Part shown: piece by piece, positions 1 through 6,517 of the stretch
Layout of the letters: each line of letters opens with the position of its first letter
Numbering within the stretch: position 1 is the first letter of the stretch
Assembly (NCBI GenBank): GCA_905202605.1
Contig: CAJKSU010000020.1
Location: forward strand, 1-23,349
Length of the DNA: 23,349 nucleotides
Reading direction: 5' to 3'
Source: an uncultured Eubacteriales bacterium
Lineage (GTDB): Bacteria > Bacillota > Clostridia > Oscillospirales > Oscillospiraceae
Notes under the pieces: model-generated
Databases searched by the model: none
Told to the model about the DNA's origin: nothing
Seen by the model: only the letters and a program-made list of their open reading frames with translations
Position numbers and translations under genes: made by a program

Positions 1-239
1 CCCACGTCGATCACGGATTTTTCGTAGAAATTCGCAGCGCCCAGCAGGGCAATGCAGTCAAGAAAATGGAGCCGTGCCACCTGCTCTGGCTCGGTGATGG
101 CGGTGAGATTCATGACCTGATTCTTTTCCACCAGCGCCGCACCAAAGGCACAGAAGGTATCAAGCTGGGCATCGGTCAGCCTGCGCTCCAGCTGCGGGAG
201 CCCGTCTGCCAGCGCCTGCTTCATGGATGCGGTATCCAT
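1..239 (-). CDS. rsmG: 16S rRNA (guanine-527-N7)-methyltransferase RsmG, N-terminal part (runs off the left edge)
   Basis: Translating the minus strand from the ATG at 239-237 gives about 79 residues carrying the RsmG/GidB signature: an N-terminal helical region, then NLTAITEPEQVARLHFLDC (about residues 44-62), ending at VIDVG, which begins the SAM-binding motif I. RsmG methylates N7 of G527 in 16S rRNA with SAM, in the cytoplasm. The start codon follows the transketolase C-subunit stop directly (stop at 240-242), so translation is probably coupled. A second in-frame ATG at 224 is a possible start. The catalytic domain lies outside the window. In many bacteria rsmG follows mnmG, but here it sits behind transketolase. 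The family call is firm because the conserved block matches well. Confidence 0.88.
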   Translation of the reverse strand, partial: MDTASMKQALADGLPQLERRLTDAQLDTFCAFGAALVEKNQVMNLTAITEPEQVARLHFLDCIALLGAANFYEKSVIDV

Positions 240-1181
240 TTACTTTTTCAGGGTCAGGGCGTAACGAACCTTTTCGGCGATGCCCTGAGCGTTGAGCTTG
301 TAGGCGTCCAGCACAGCCTGTGCCTTGCCGGAACGACCAAATTCGTCGTTGACGCCGTGACGAACCACGGGAACCGGACAGCCCTCAGACACGACCTCTG
401 CTACAGCGGAGCCAAGACCTCCGATGATGTTGGCTTCCTCGGAGGTAATGATGCAGCCGGTTTCCTTTGCGGCCTTCAGAACAATGTCCTTGTCGATGGG
501 CTTGATGGTGTGCATATCGATGACCCGCAGGGAGATACCCTCGGAGGCCAGAGTCTCGGCGGCTTCATAAGCGCACTGCACCATCATGCCGGTAGCAATC
601 ACGGTGGCATCGGTGCCGTCCCGGAGCATGCTGCCCTTGCCCAGCTCAAAGGTGTAGCCGGGGATGGTGTCGGTGACGGATTCTACAGCCAGACGACCCA
701 GCCGCATGTAGGCGGGACCCTGATAATCCAGCAGCGCCTTGACCGCCAGCTTCATCTCAGGACCGTCACAGGGGGACAGCACCAGCATGCCGGGGATGGC
801 GCGCATAATGGCGTAGTCTTCGATGCACTGATGGGTCGCACCGTCCTCACCCACGCTGAGGCCGCCGTGAGAGCCGATGACCTTGACGTTGAGGCCGGGG
901 TAGGCGATGGAATTGCGCACCTGCTCCCATGCACGGCCTGCAGAGAACATGGCAAAGGAATTAACGAAGGGGATTTTGCCGCAGGTGGCAAGTCCGGCGG
1001 CAACGCCAGCCATATTGCCCTCGGCGATGCCCATATCAAAGAAACGCTCCGGATATTTTCCTGCAAAGGTTTTGGTCATGGTAGAGCCGGACAGGTCGGC
1101 GTCCAGAACCACAAGCTGCGGATAAGCCTCGGCAAGCTCCGCAAGAGCCTCACCGTATGCGGCACGAGTTGCAATTTTCAT
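240..1181 (-). CDS. transketolase, C-terminal subunit (Pyr and C-terminal domains)
   Basis: 313 residues from ATG 1181, which has a GGAGG-type ribosome site within 1186-1197. A longer reading from 1202 is unlikely because it overlaps the upstream gene. The protein corresponds to the second half of transketolase: the pyrimidine-binding domain begins at MKIATRAAYGEAL and carries the catalytic glutamate in MGIAEGNMAG (about E54), which activates thiamine diphosphate. A transketolase C-terminal domain follows. Together with the N-terminal subunit encoded next to it, it would move two-carbon ketol units in the non-oxidative pentose phosphate pathway. One base separates the two genes, which fits coupled expression of two halves of one enzyme. 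Split transketolases are common in Clostridia. A DXP-synthase-like enzyme is less likely given the match to the split-transketolase pattern. Confidence 0.93.
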   Translation of the reverse strand: MKIATRAAYGEALAELAEAYPQLVVLDADLSGSTMTKTFAGKYPERFFDMGIAEGNMAGVAAGLATCGKIPFVNSFAMFSAGRAWEQVRNSIAYPGLNVKVIGSHGGLSVGEDGATHQCIEDYAIMRAIPGMLVLSPCDGPEMKLAVKALLDYQGPAYMRLGRLAVESVTDTIPGYTFELGKGSMLRDGTDATVIATGMMVQCAYEAAETLASEGISLRVIDMHTIKPIDKDIVLKAAKETGCIITSEEANIIGGLGSAVAEVVSEGCPVPVVRHGVNDEFGRSGKAQAVLDAYKLNAQGIAEKVRYALTLKK

Positions 1182-1182
1182 G

Positions 1183-2025
1183 TTACGCCTCCTCCAGTTC
1201 ATTCAGAATGGCAGTAAGCTCGGCAACGCCCTGAGCATACTGCTCGTCATTGGGAGCCTTGCCGTGCCAGCCGGCGTTGTTCTCCATGTAGGAGATGCCC
1301 TTACCCTTTACAGTCTTGGCAAGGATCACGGTGGGCTGACCCTTCGTCTCCTGCGCCTCCTTGAAGGCGGCGTTGATCTGGTCAAAGTCGTGACCGTCGA
1401 TCTTAATAACATGCCAGCCAAAGGCCTCATATTTTTTGTCCAGCGGCTCGGAGGGCATAACATCGGAGGTTTTACCATCGATTTGAAGGCCATTGACGTC
1501 GACAATGGCGCAGAGATTGTCCAGATGATACTTGGAAGCGGACATGGCGGCCTCCCAAGTCTGCCCTTCTTCAATCTCACCATCGCCCAGAATGGTATAG
1601 ACCCGGTAAGACCTATGATCCATCTTTCCGGCCAGCGCCATGCCCACAGCGGCGGAGATGCCCTGACCCAGAGAACCGGTGGACATGTCAACGCCCTTGA
1701 CGTGAACCATGTCCGGGTGACCGGAATAGTGGTCGTCAATGGAGCGGAACTTGTGGAGATCGTCCACGGGGAAGAAGCCCCGGAGCGCCAGCACGGAGTA
1801 CAGGGCGGGGGTGCAGTGACCCTTGGACAGTACAAAGCGGTCACGGTTGGGGGCGTGGGGCGCATCGGGATCGATGCGCATAACGCCGAAATACAGCACG
1901 GTCAGCAGATCCATGCAGCTCATGGAGCCACCGGGATGTCCGGAGGCCGCCTCATGGACGCACTGGAGCGCCAGCAGCCGGGCGCGGGTCGCAGTAGCCA
2001 GTGCCATCTTATGATTCTGATCCAT
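1183..2025 (-). CDS. transketolase, N-terminal subunit (TPP-binding domain)
   Basis: 280 residues from ATG 2025, which is preceded by GAGAGG at a good distance. The open frame extends to 2064 but without ribosome-site support. The N-terminal transketolase domain is clear: GHPGG at 29-33, SKGH at 67-70, TGSLGQG at 116-122, and the diphosphate/Mg motif GDGEIEEGQ from 147 followed by VDVNGLQIDG. This half binds the diphosphate end of thiamine diphosphate and pairs with the C-terminal subunit encoded immediately downstream. The gene lies 39 bases after glyS with no promoter visible between them, so it is probably read from the glyS T-box promoter as well as by any internal start. Length and motif order match the split-transketolase family with no sign of damage. 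Confidence 0.94.
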   Translation of the reverse strand: MDQNHKMALATATRARLLALQCVHEAASGHPGGSMSCMDLLTVLYFGVMRIDPDAPHAPNRDRFVLSKGHCTPALYSVLALRGFFPVDDLHKFRSIDDHYSGHPDMVHVKGVDMSTGSLGQGISAAVGMALAGKMDHRSYRVYTILGDGEIEEGQTWEAAMSASKYHLDNLCAIVDVNGLQIDGKTSDVMPSEPLDKKYEAFGWHVIKIDGHDFDQINAAFKEAQETKGQPTVILAKTVKGKGISYMENNAGWHGKAPNDEQYAQGVAELTAILNELEEA

Positions 2026-2045
2026 AATATCCTCTCTTTCAAGGT

Positions 2046-2066
2046 GATTGCCGGAGCGCGGCAATC
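2046..2066 (-). other. intercistronic hairpin at the glyS stop codon
   Basis: A perfect 8-bp inverted repeat (GATTGCCG/CGGCAATC, 5-base loop) spans the end of glyS and the gap before transketolase. No T-run follows on either side, so it does not look like a terminator. It could stabilise the upstream mRNA or tune how much transcript continues into the transketolase genes. Confidence 0.4.
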
Positions 2067-3495
2067 AGAATTTGATTCGTTCTGTGATATAAGCGGCAAC
2101 CTGGTCGATGGGCATGCGCACCTGCTCCATGGTGTCACGGTCACGGACGGTGACGCAGTTATCGGCGGGGGTGTTCTCATCGCCAACGGTCTGGAAATCC
2201 ACGGTGATGCAGAAGGGAGTGCCGATCTCGTCCTCACGGCGGTAGCGTTTGCCGATGGAGCCAGTCTCGTCATAGTCGCACATGAACTGCCCTGACAGCT
2301 CGTTATAAATCTCGGTGGCCTTATCGCCCAACTTCTTGGACAGGGGCAGTACGGCGCACTTGAAGGGAGCCAGCGCGGGATGGAAGTGCATGACCACGCG
2401 CACGTCGTCATTGCCTTTCTTGTCCTGACCGACTACCTCTTCATCATAGGAGTTCACCAGGAAGGCCAGCACGGAGCGCTCAACGCCAAGGGAAGGCTCG
2501 ATGACGTAGGGGATATACCGGGTGTTCTTCTCCTGATCGTAGTAGGTGAGATCTCTGCCGGAGGTGTTCTGATGCTGGGTCAGGTCGTAATCGGTACGAT
2601 CCGCCACGCCCCACAGCTCGCCCCAGCCGAAGGGGAAGAGGTACTCAAAGTCGGTGGTTGCCTTGGAGTAGAAGCACAGCTCCTCCGGATCGTGGTCACG
2701 GAGACGGAGATTCTCTTCCTCCATGCCCAGAGACAGCAGCCACTGCTTGCAGAAGTTCCGCCAGTAGCTGAACCACTCCAGATCGGTGCCGGGCTCGCAG
2801 AAGAACTCCAGCTCCATCTGCTCGAACTCGCGGACACGGAAGATGAAGTTGCCGGGGGTGATCTCGTTCCGGAAGGACTTGCCGATCTGACCGATGCCGA
2901 AGGGCAGCTTTTTCCGGGTGGTGCGCTGAACATTGACGAAGTTTACAAAAATGCCCTGCGCAGTTTCGGGACGGAGGTATACGGTGTTTTTCGCATCCTC
3001 GGTAACGCCCTGAAAGGTCTTGAACATCAGGTTGAACTGACGGATATCGGTGAAGTTGTGCTTGCCGCAGGTGGGGCAGGGAATGTTGTGCTCCTCGATA
3101 TAGTCCTTCATTTCAGTCTGAGAGAAGGCGTCGATGGGCTTGTCCAGAGTGATGCCGTTTTCCTGCGTCCAGTCCTCAATGAGCTTATCGGCACGGAAGC
3201 GCTCATGACACTCGCGGCAGTCCATCAGAGGATCGGAGAAGCCGCCAAGGTGGCCGGAGGCGACCCACGTCTGGGGGTTCATGAGGATCGCAGAGTCCAG
3301 ACCGACGTTATAGGGGTTCTCCTGCACGAACTTCTTCCACCAGGCGCGCTTGATGTTGTTTTTCAGCTCAGCGCCCAGCGGACCGTAGTCCCATGTGTTG
3401 GCGAGGCCGCCGTAGATCTCGCTGCCGGGGAAGACGAAGCCCCGGTTCTTGCAGAGGGCAACGATTTTGTCCATGGTCTTTTCAGTATTTTTCAT
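2065..3495 (-). CDS. glyS: glycyl-tRNA synthetase (single-chain alpha2 type)
   Basis: 476 residues from ATG 3495, with AAAGGAG at a good distance. The open frame continues upstream only through the T-box terminator. Class II synthetase core: motif 2 region around [11 protein letters not shown] and [16 protein letters not shown], motif 3 in [14 protein letters not shown], and an anticodon-binding domain at the C terminus. Cysteine pairs CRECH and CPTCG in the insertion near residues 85-145 look like a zinc knuckle. The enzyme charges tRNA-Gly with glycine. This is the eukaryote/archaea-like dimeric form, not the alpha2-beta2 GlyQ/GlyS form. Expression is controlled by the glycine T-box directly upstream. 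Transketolase and rsmG follow in the same direction at short spacing, so uncharged tRNA-Gly may also influence them. Confidence 0.96.
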   Translation of the reverse strand: MKNTEKTMDKIVALCKNRGFVFPGSEIYGGLANTWDYGPLGAELKNNIKRAWWKKFVQENPYNVGLDSAILMNPQTWVASGHLGGFSDPLMDCRECHERFRADKLIEDWTQENGITLDKPIDAFSQTEMKDYIEEHNIPCPTCGKHNFTDIRQFNLMFKTFQGVTEDAKNTVYLRPETAQGIFVNFVNVQRTTRKKLPFGIGQIGKSFRNEITPGNFIFRVREFEQMELEFFCEPGTDLEWFSYWRNFCKQWLLSLGMEEENLRLRDHDPEELCFYSKATTDFEYLFPFGWGELWGVADRTDYDLTQHQNTSGRDLTYYDQEKNTRYIPYVIEPSLGVERSVLAFLVNSYDEEVVGQDKKGNDDVRVVMHFHPALAPFKCAVLPLSKKLGDKATEIYNELSGQFMCDYDETGSIGKRYRREDEIGTPFCITVDFQTVGDENTPADNCVTVRDRDTMEQVRMPIDQVAAYITERIKF

Positions 3496-3519
3496 GGAAA
3501 TAGCTCCTTTCGTGTGAAC

Positions 3520-3553
3520 AAAATAAAATCGCCCCAAGCAAAAGCTTAGGGCG
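3520..3553 (-). terminator. T-box leader terminator
   Basis: On the minus strand CGCCCTAAGC and GCTTGGGGCG pair around a TTTT loop (3530-3553), followed by ATTTTATTTT. It lies between the T-box sequence and the glyS ribosome site, where T-box attenuators are found. Uncharged tRNA-Gly should favour the competing antiterminator. Confidence 0.9.
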
Positions 3554-3778
3554 AACAATGTCCGTGGTACCACCTAAATTCGGATCCTGAATGACCCGCA
3601 CTTGGCGCCTGTAACGGGGGCTGCCGGCGACGCCTACTAAACACTCAGGTGGTTCGGGCCGCAGCTCATGGGGGCCTTTACTGCCTGCCTGCTGAAGATT
3701 TGCACCGACCATCTTCTCTCTGAAAGACGCAAAACAGCTACTATTCCCATTCATCGCATGTTTCATATGTTTGATGCC
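3530..3778 (-). promoter_or_regulatory. glycine T-box riboswitch upstream of glyS
   Basis: The minus strand carries the conserved T-box core AGGTGGTACCACGG (within 3563-3577) just before an intrinsic terminator, upstream of glyS. Further upstream the stem I signatures appear: AGAGAG near 3716-3721 and GGTGCAAATC near 3698-3707. The lower stem I pairs ATGGG with CCCAT (near 3745-3749 and 3669-3673), leaving a specifier loop that contains AAAGGC. GGC (3674-3676) fits as a glycine specifier. The base after it is C, not the usual purine, so the specifier assignment is inferred and the T-box class itself is firm. Positions 3809-3950 beyond the promoter hold nothing I recognise. Confidence 0.92.
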
Positions 3779-3808
3779 ACTATACCATTTTTCCGGGGGA
3801 ATTGTCAA
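3779..3808 (-). promoter_or_regulatory. sigma-A promoter of the T-box/glyS transcript
   Basis: Minus strand: perfect -35 TTGACA (3808-3803), 18-base spacer, -10 TATAGT (3784-3779). The predicted start lies a few bases beyond, ahead of stem I of the T-box. Confidence 0.8.
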
Positions 3809-3954
3809 GGCGGCAGCGCCCGGTTTTCAAAATTTAAGCGGTATGGTCATTCTGAAGTGGATTTGATGCAGGGATTTGTGCAACTTTTTATTGGGATGAC
3901 CCGATGAAGCGTGGCAGGCAATGAAATTAGGATATCCCCCTTGGGCGAAAACTA

Positions 3955-3963
3955 TGCTATAAT
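3955..3963 (+). promoter_or_regulatory. extended -10 promoter of the 46-residue peptide gene
   Basis: TGCTATAAT is a perfect extended -10. No convincing -35 lies 17 bases upstream. It is 27 bases ahead of the small ORF, leaving a short leader with a GGAAGGA ribosome site. Confidence 0.6.
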
Positions 3964-3990
3964 GCAAAGGACAGGGAAGGAACGATCCCT

Positions 3991-4131
3991 ATGACAAGGA
4001 AAAAAGCGAATCGTGTGCGCTGGATCGCTGCGCTGATCCTATTTTTATGTACCGCAGGCATTTATGAACTGGCAAAGCATGCGCCGGGGCCGCTGATGGC
4101 CTGGTATTGGCAGGAGATCGGTAATAAGTAA
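3991..4131 (+). CDS. 46-residue single-helix membrane peptide, unknown function
   Basis: ATG 3991 is preceded by GGGAAGGA about 10 bases away and opens a 46-codon frame ending at TAA 4129. The peptide has a basic N terminus (MTRKKANRVR), one hydrophobic segment (WIAALILFLCTAGIYELA, about residues 11-28) and a polar tail with aromatic residues. It therefore looks like a small inner-membrane protein with the basic end in the cytoplasm. It has an extended -10 promoter 27 bases upstream and a hairpin terminator within ten bases of its stop, so it forms a self-contained transcription unit. I recognise no family. A toxin, a small regulator of a membrane complex or a chance ORF are all possible. The clean unit structure argues for a real gene. 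Confidence 0.55.
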   Translation: MTRKKANRVRWIAALILFLCTAGIYELAKHAPGPLMAWYWQEIGNK

Positions 4132-4137
4132 AAAACA

Positions 4138-4167
4138 AGCGGGACCGCAGCTGCGATCCCGCTTTAT
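4138..4167 (+). terminator. terminator after the small membrane peptide gene
   Basis: Inverted repeat AGCGGGA/TCCCGCT (4138-4144 with 4157-4163), with GCAGCTGC able to pair inside, then TTTAT. The U-tract is short but the position directly after the stop codon is right. Confidence 0.6.
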
Positions 4168-4177
4168 GATTCGGAGT

Positions 4178-4362
4178 AAAAAAACCACGAAGGTGTTGCG
4201 CAGCACCGGCCCCCTGGCAAGGGCCGGATCGCTGTGCGGAATGTGCGGCTTCTGGCTTCCGCACATTCAAAAGAAAAGAAGGAGATATGAATACGTGGTC
4301 CATGGCACTGGCATACCATGTTTTGTTTGGGACGTATCACTTGTTACATACGTCCTGACCAC
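4178..4362 (-). ncRNA. candidate small RNA with three-way junction and anti-Shine-Dalgarno linker
   Basis: A near-consensus promoter at 4369-4397 predicts a minus-strand transcript starting near 4362, just where a perfect three-way junction begins. P1 pairs 4294-4300 with 4357-4363 (7 bp), P2 pairs 4330-4337 with 4348-4355 (8 bp), and P3 pairs 4301-4305 with 4316-4320 (5 bp). A pyrimidine-rich unpaired linker follows (4269-4293) containing ATCTCCTTCTTTTC, complementary to Shine-Dalgarno sites. Next come a 10-bp hairpin (4239-4248 with 4259-4268), a 7-bp GC hairpin (4206-4212 with 4221-4227) and a further hairpin (4192-4207), ending in seven Ts (4184-4178). No gene follows in the same direction before the glyS promoter. 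The layout resembles trans-acting firmicute sRNAs that use C/U-rich seeds. I do not recognise a known family, and the base-pairing is read from sequence only. Confidence 0.6.
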
Positions 4363-4368
4363 GGTGCC

Positions 4369-4397
4369 ATCTTAACATATCATCCCGACGCTGTCAA
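4369..4397 (-). promoter_or_regulatory. sigma-A promoter of the candidate small RNA
   Basis: Minus strand: perfect -35 TTGACA (4397-4392), 17-base spacer, -10 TAAGAT (4374-4369). It faces away from the ECF sigma gene and towards the structured region, and no ORF follows it, which supports a non-coding transcript. Confidence 0.75.
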
Positions 4398-4474
4398 TAC
4401 CTTTTCAGCAAAAAATCGCATAAAATATCAATTTGGTAGGGAAGTTGCAAATCTGCACAAAAATTTTCCACTGA

Positions 4475-4506
4475 GCCTGTGACCGTTCCGCACGGTCAGG
4501 CGTTTT
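4475..4506 (+). promoter_or_regulatory. hairpin with T-run upstream of the ECF sigma gene
   Basis: GCCTG-TG-ACCGT pairs with ACGGTCAGGC (10 bp, two-base bulge, loop TCCGC), followed by GTTTTAT. It could be an attenuator or terminator in the sigma-factor leader. Alternatively, TGTGACC (4478-4484) and CGTTTT (4501-4506), 16 bases apart, have the shape of an ECF-type promoter, which would suit self-regulation. I cannot choose between these by eye. Confidence 0.4.
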
Positions 4507-4511
4507 ATAGG

Positions 4512-4525
4512 TGAAAGCGCTTTCA
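4512..4525. promoter_or_regulatory. catabolite-responsive element (cre)-like perfect palindrome
   Basis: TGAAAGCGCTTTCA is a perfect 14-base palindrome that matches the optimal CcpA/LacI-family operator. It lies 26 bases ahead of the ECF sigma start codon and just upstream of its ribosome site, so a bound regulator could block initiation or act as a roadblock. CcpA is the obvious candidate; another LacI-family protein is possible. Confidence 0.6.
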
Positions 4526-4551
4526 AACGAAGCAGAGAGGAGGAAATGCCA

Positions 4552-5022
4552 ATGGATGAAATCGGACGGTTTGAAGCCTGCTATGCCAAATATGGCGCCA
4601 TGCTGTTCCGTCTGGCACTCAGCCAAGTAGGAACGAAAGAAGCAGCCGAGGACGTGGTACAAGAGGTGTTTCTCAAGCGGATGAGCAGACGTGACTTTCG
4701 GGACATCGAGCATGAAAAGCGTTGGCTGATCCGGGTGACCGTCAACGAATGCCATTCCCTTTGGCGTAAAGAGGGGCGTGCCAAAGAGGTCAGCCTGTCC
4801 GGATGCCTTCCGGCGGCAGAGATTTCTCAGGAGGAAAGGCTCCAGACGGAAGCCATGCTGGCCTCCATGGAGCCGGAAACCAGACTGATTTTCCACCTAT
4901 ATTATTACGAAGGATACAACCTGTCGGAAATCAGCGAAATGCTGGGCTGGTCCATGTCCAAGGTGAAAATGCGCCTGAAACGGGGACGGGACCGGCTGCG
5001 GATGAGTTGGGAGGAATCATGA
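4552..5022 (+). CDS. ECF-type RNA polymerase sigma factor
   Basis: 156 residues from ATG 4552. The ATG at 4546 is only two bases from the GAGAGGAGG site (4535-4543), while 4552 is eight bases away, which decides the start. Region sigma-2 covers about residues 8-70, with FEACYAKYGAMLFRLAL and the EAAEDVVQEVFLK helix. Region sigma-4 lies at about 95-150, with LYYYEGYNLSEISEMLGW and SMSKVKMRLKRGRDRLR as its helix-turn-helix. Regions 1 and 3 are missing, as usual for ECF factors. It would direct RNA polymerase to a stress- or envelope-responsive regulon. Its stop overlaps the next gene by four bases (ATGA), which fits a sigma/anti-sigma pair. A cre-like palindrome and a hairpin lie just upstream. 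Confidence 0.93.
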   Translation: MDEIGRFEACYAKYGAMLFRLALSQVGTKEAAEDVVQEVFLKRMSRRDFRDIEHEKRWLIRVTVNECHSLWRKEGRAKEVSLSGCLPAAEISQEERLQTEAMLASMEPETRLIFHLYYYEGYNLSEISEMLGWSMSKVKMRLKRGRDRLRMSWEES

Positions 5023-6296
5023 TGCGTGATTTTGAGCGATATAAAAAGGTAATGGATCAGGTGCAGCCGCCGGAGACGCTGGAACAGCGCATTCGGACGG
5101 AGCTGCGGGGGAAGCAGTATTGCCGCAGAAAGCCCATACGGGCTGCGGCAATCGCGGTGGCGGCGGTATTGGCGCTGACCGTCAGCGCGGGAGCGGCCTA
5201 TGCGGTGCGGCATTGGGACGAGATGCTTTCAAGCTATTTCCAGCCCACAAATCAGGAGCAGCAGGCGCTGGACAACGCCATGCAGGATATTGGCATTACC
5301 GCAGAGGGCAGCGGCGTGACCATTACGGTGAAGCAGATTCTGGGCGACAGCCAGAGCATGTACGTGACCATGGACATTACCCTGCCGGAGGACATGCGGC
5401 CTGAGGCAGTACAGTTGTCCGAGCTTCGGGAATTGGCGGAGAAAAACGGCTATCTTTGGGATGGAGACGAGGACAACTGGGGCGTTTTGCAGCGGTTCAA
5501 GACGGAATGCGATCAGGAAGCCGGAACGGCAGTGGGCTTAATGGCCGTTGGTGTTGCCCAAATGGGAGATCAGGCGGAACTGGGGACACTGGAGAAGGCC
5601 GGAGAAGCGGTCATCGAAACCGGAAACGACTTCCGGGAATCTCCCATGCCAACCGATGCGATCCAATGGGGCGATGGAGTCAGCGCCAACAGTCAGGGCT
5701 ACAGCACCCGCCTGTCGGGGCAGAAGTACGATGCGGAAACCGGCATCTTGACTGTCATGATGCTGCTTAGTGCAGACGAATCTCTGGCGGGGGATAAATG
5801 TGCGCTGGCTCTGTGCGGATTCCAGTATGAGGACATCATGGGCTGCTATTCCGAACCCGACAATGGCGAGGAGAAGCCGGTGGAAACCACCTTCAAGGGG
5901 TTAGATGCACCAATTCTGCTGGAGTTCACCGCGGATTATACACCCTATGAGCAGGAATATACCGTTTGGAAGGACGGCGAGGAAATCGGTACCATGCTGC
6001 TGTCTCCCGTCACGGTGTATATTGAGGTGCATGGAACGCAGTCCAAGGAGGAATACAGCTCTCTGGAGACGGCTGCGCTTCGCAGCAAGGACAAATCCAT
6101 TCTGTTTGAGGATTTCCACAGGAATAAACCTGTGATCGTTTTGAAGGACGGAGCACAGATCACGGTGAATCCGGACACTGCTGACTGGCAGGAGGCAACG
6201 GAGCGCGGCTATTACCGTCCGGAGCAGCTCTTTGCACTGGAGGATGTAGAGAAAGTACGGATGGAGGGATTTACGTTCGTTCCGGCGGAATCCTGA
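5019..6296 (+). CDS. membrane-anchored anti-sigma factor, DUF4179-like
   Basis: 425 residues from the ATG at 5019 (a second ATG follows at 5022), overlapping the sigma-factor stop by four bases. About 40 residues of charged N terminus (FERYKKVMDQVQPPETLEQR, then basic residues to 41) would sit in the cytoplasm and bind the sigma factor. One hydrophobic helix follows at about 42-63. The remainder, over 350 residues, would lie outside and resembles DUF4179-type ectodomains, with a start like YFQPTNQEQQALDNAMQDIG followed by beta-rich sequence. The family role is to hold the cognate ECF factor until an envelope signal releases it. No zinc-type HxxxCxxC motif is seen at the N terminus, so this is not a ZAS-class anti-sigma factor. 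The DUF label is from memory of the family pattern. Confidence 0.75.
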   Translation: MMRDFERYKKVMDQVQPPETLEQRIRTELRGKQYCRRKPIRAAAIAVAAVLALTVSAGAAYAVRHWDEMLSSYFQPTNQEQQALDNAMQDIGITAEGSGVTITVKQILGDSQSMYVTMDITLPEDMRPEAVQLSELRELAEKNGYLWDGDEDNWGVLQRFKTECDQEAGTAVGLMAVGVAQMGDQAELGTLEKAGEAVIETGNDFRESPMPTDAIQWGDGVSANSQGYSTRLSGQKYDAETGILTVMMLLSADESLAGDKCALALCGFQYEDIMGCYSEPDNGEEKPVETTFKGLDAPILLEFTADYTPYEQEYTVWKDGEEIGTMLLSPVTVYIEVHGTQSKEEYSSLETAALRSKDKSILFEDFHRNKPVIVLKDGAQITVNPDTADWQEATERGYYRPEQLFALEDVEKVRMEGFTFVPAES

Positions 6297-6449
6297 ACGG
6301 AAATTCCACCAGAAAAATCCTGAAAATTTACGTCCATGAAATGCTTGCTTAACATAACTGACATATTTACGGCAAAAATGGGAGCATGACCATAAAATCT
6401 GTGGGACACAATCCACAAAAAGTGCGGTAAGAATCCGTTGGTTTGCGCA

Positions 6450-6479
6450 TTGACGGCGGTTTCGTATTCTCCTTATAAT
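6450..6479 (+). promoter_or_regulatory. sigma-A promoter of the solute-binding protein gene
   Basis: -35 TTGACG (6450-6455), 18-base spacer, perfect -10 TATAAT (6474-6479), 38 bases before the start codon. The solute-binding gene is therefore probably transcribed apart from the sigma/anti-sigma pair. Positions 6297-6449 hold nothing else I can name. Confidence 0.75.
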
Positions 6480-6517
6480 GTAGAAGACGAAACCAGAACC
6501 AGAAGGAGGCAAACCAA

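Noticed and set aside
66..2295. Long plus-strand ORFs opposite rsmG and the transketolase genes
   Set aside because: Antisense frames of conserved genes with firm motifs. Composition is typical of GC-rich shadows.
2380..3549. Long plus-strand ORF opposite glyS
   Set aside because: Antisense shadow of a conserved synthetase. No motif or ribosome site supports it.
4287..4358. 23-codon plus-strand ORF with a perfect ribosome site
   Set aside because: No plus-strand promoter precedes it, a terminator lies upstream, and its sequence is fully explained by the paired arms of the minus-strand RNA. Kept only as an alternative reading.
4178..4362. Reading the structured RNA as 6S, SRP or tmRNA
   Set aside because: No closing 5'/3' stem of 6S, no GGAAG-type SRP helix 8 core, and no tRNA-like end or tag frame of tmRNA.
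4166..4375. 69-codon plus-strand ORF across the structured region
   Set aside because: No ribosome site, no recognisable protein, and it runs through several perfect hairpins that fit an RNA better.
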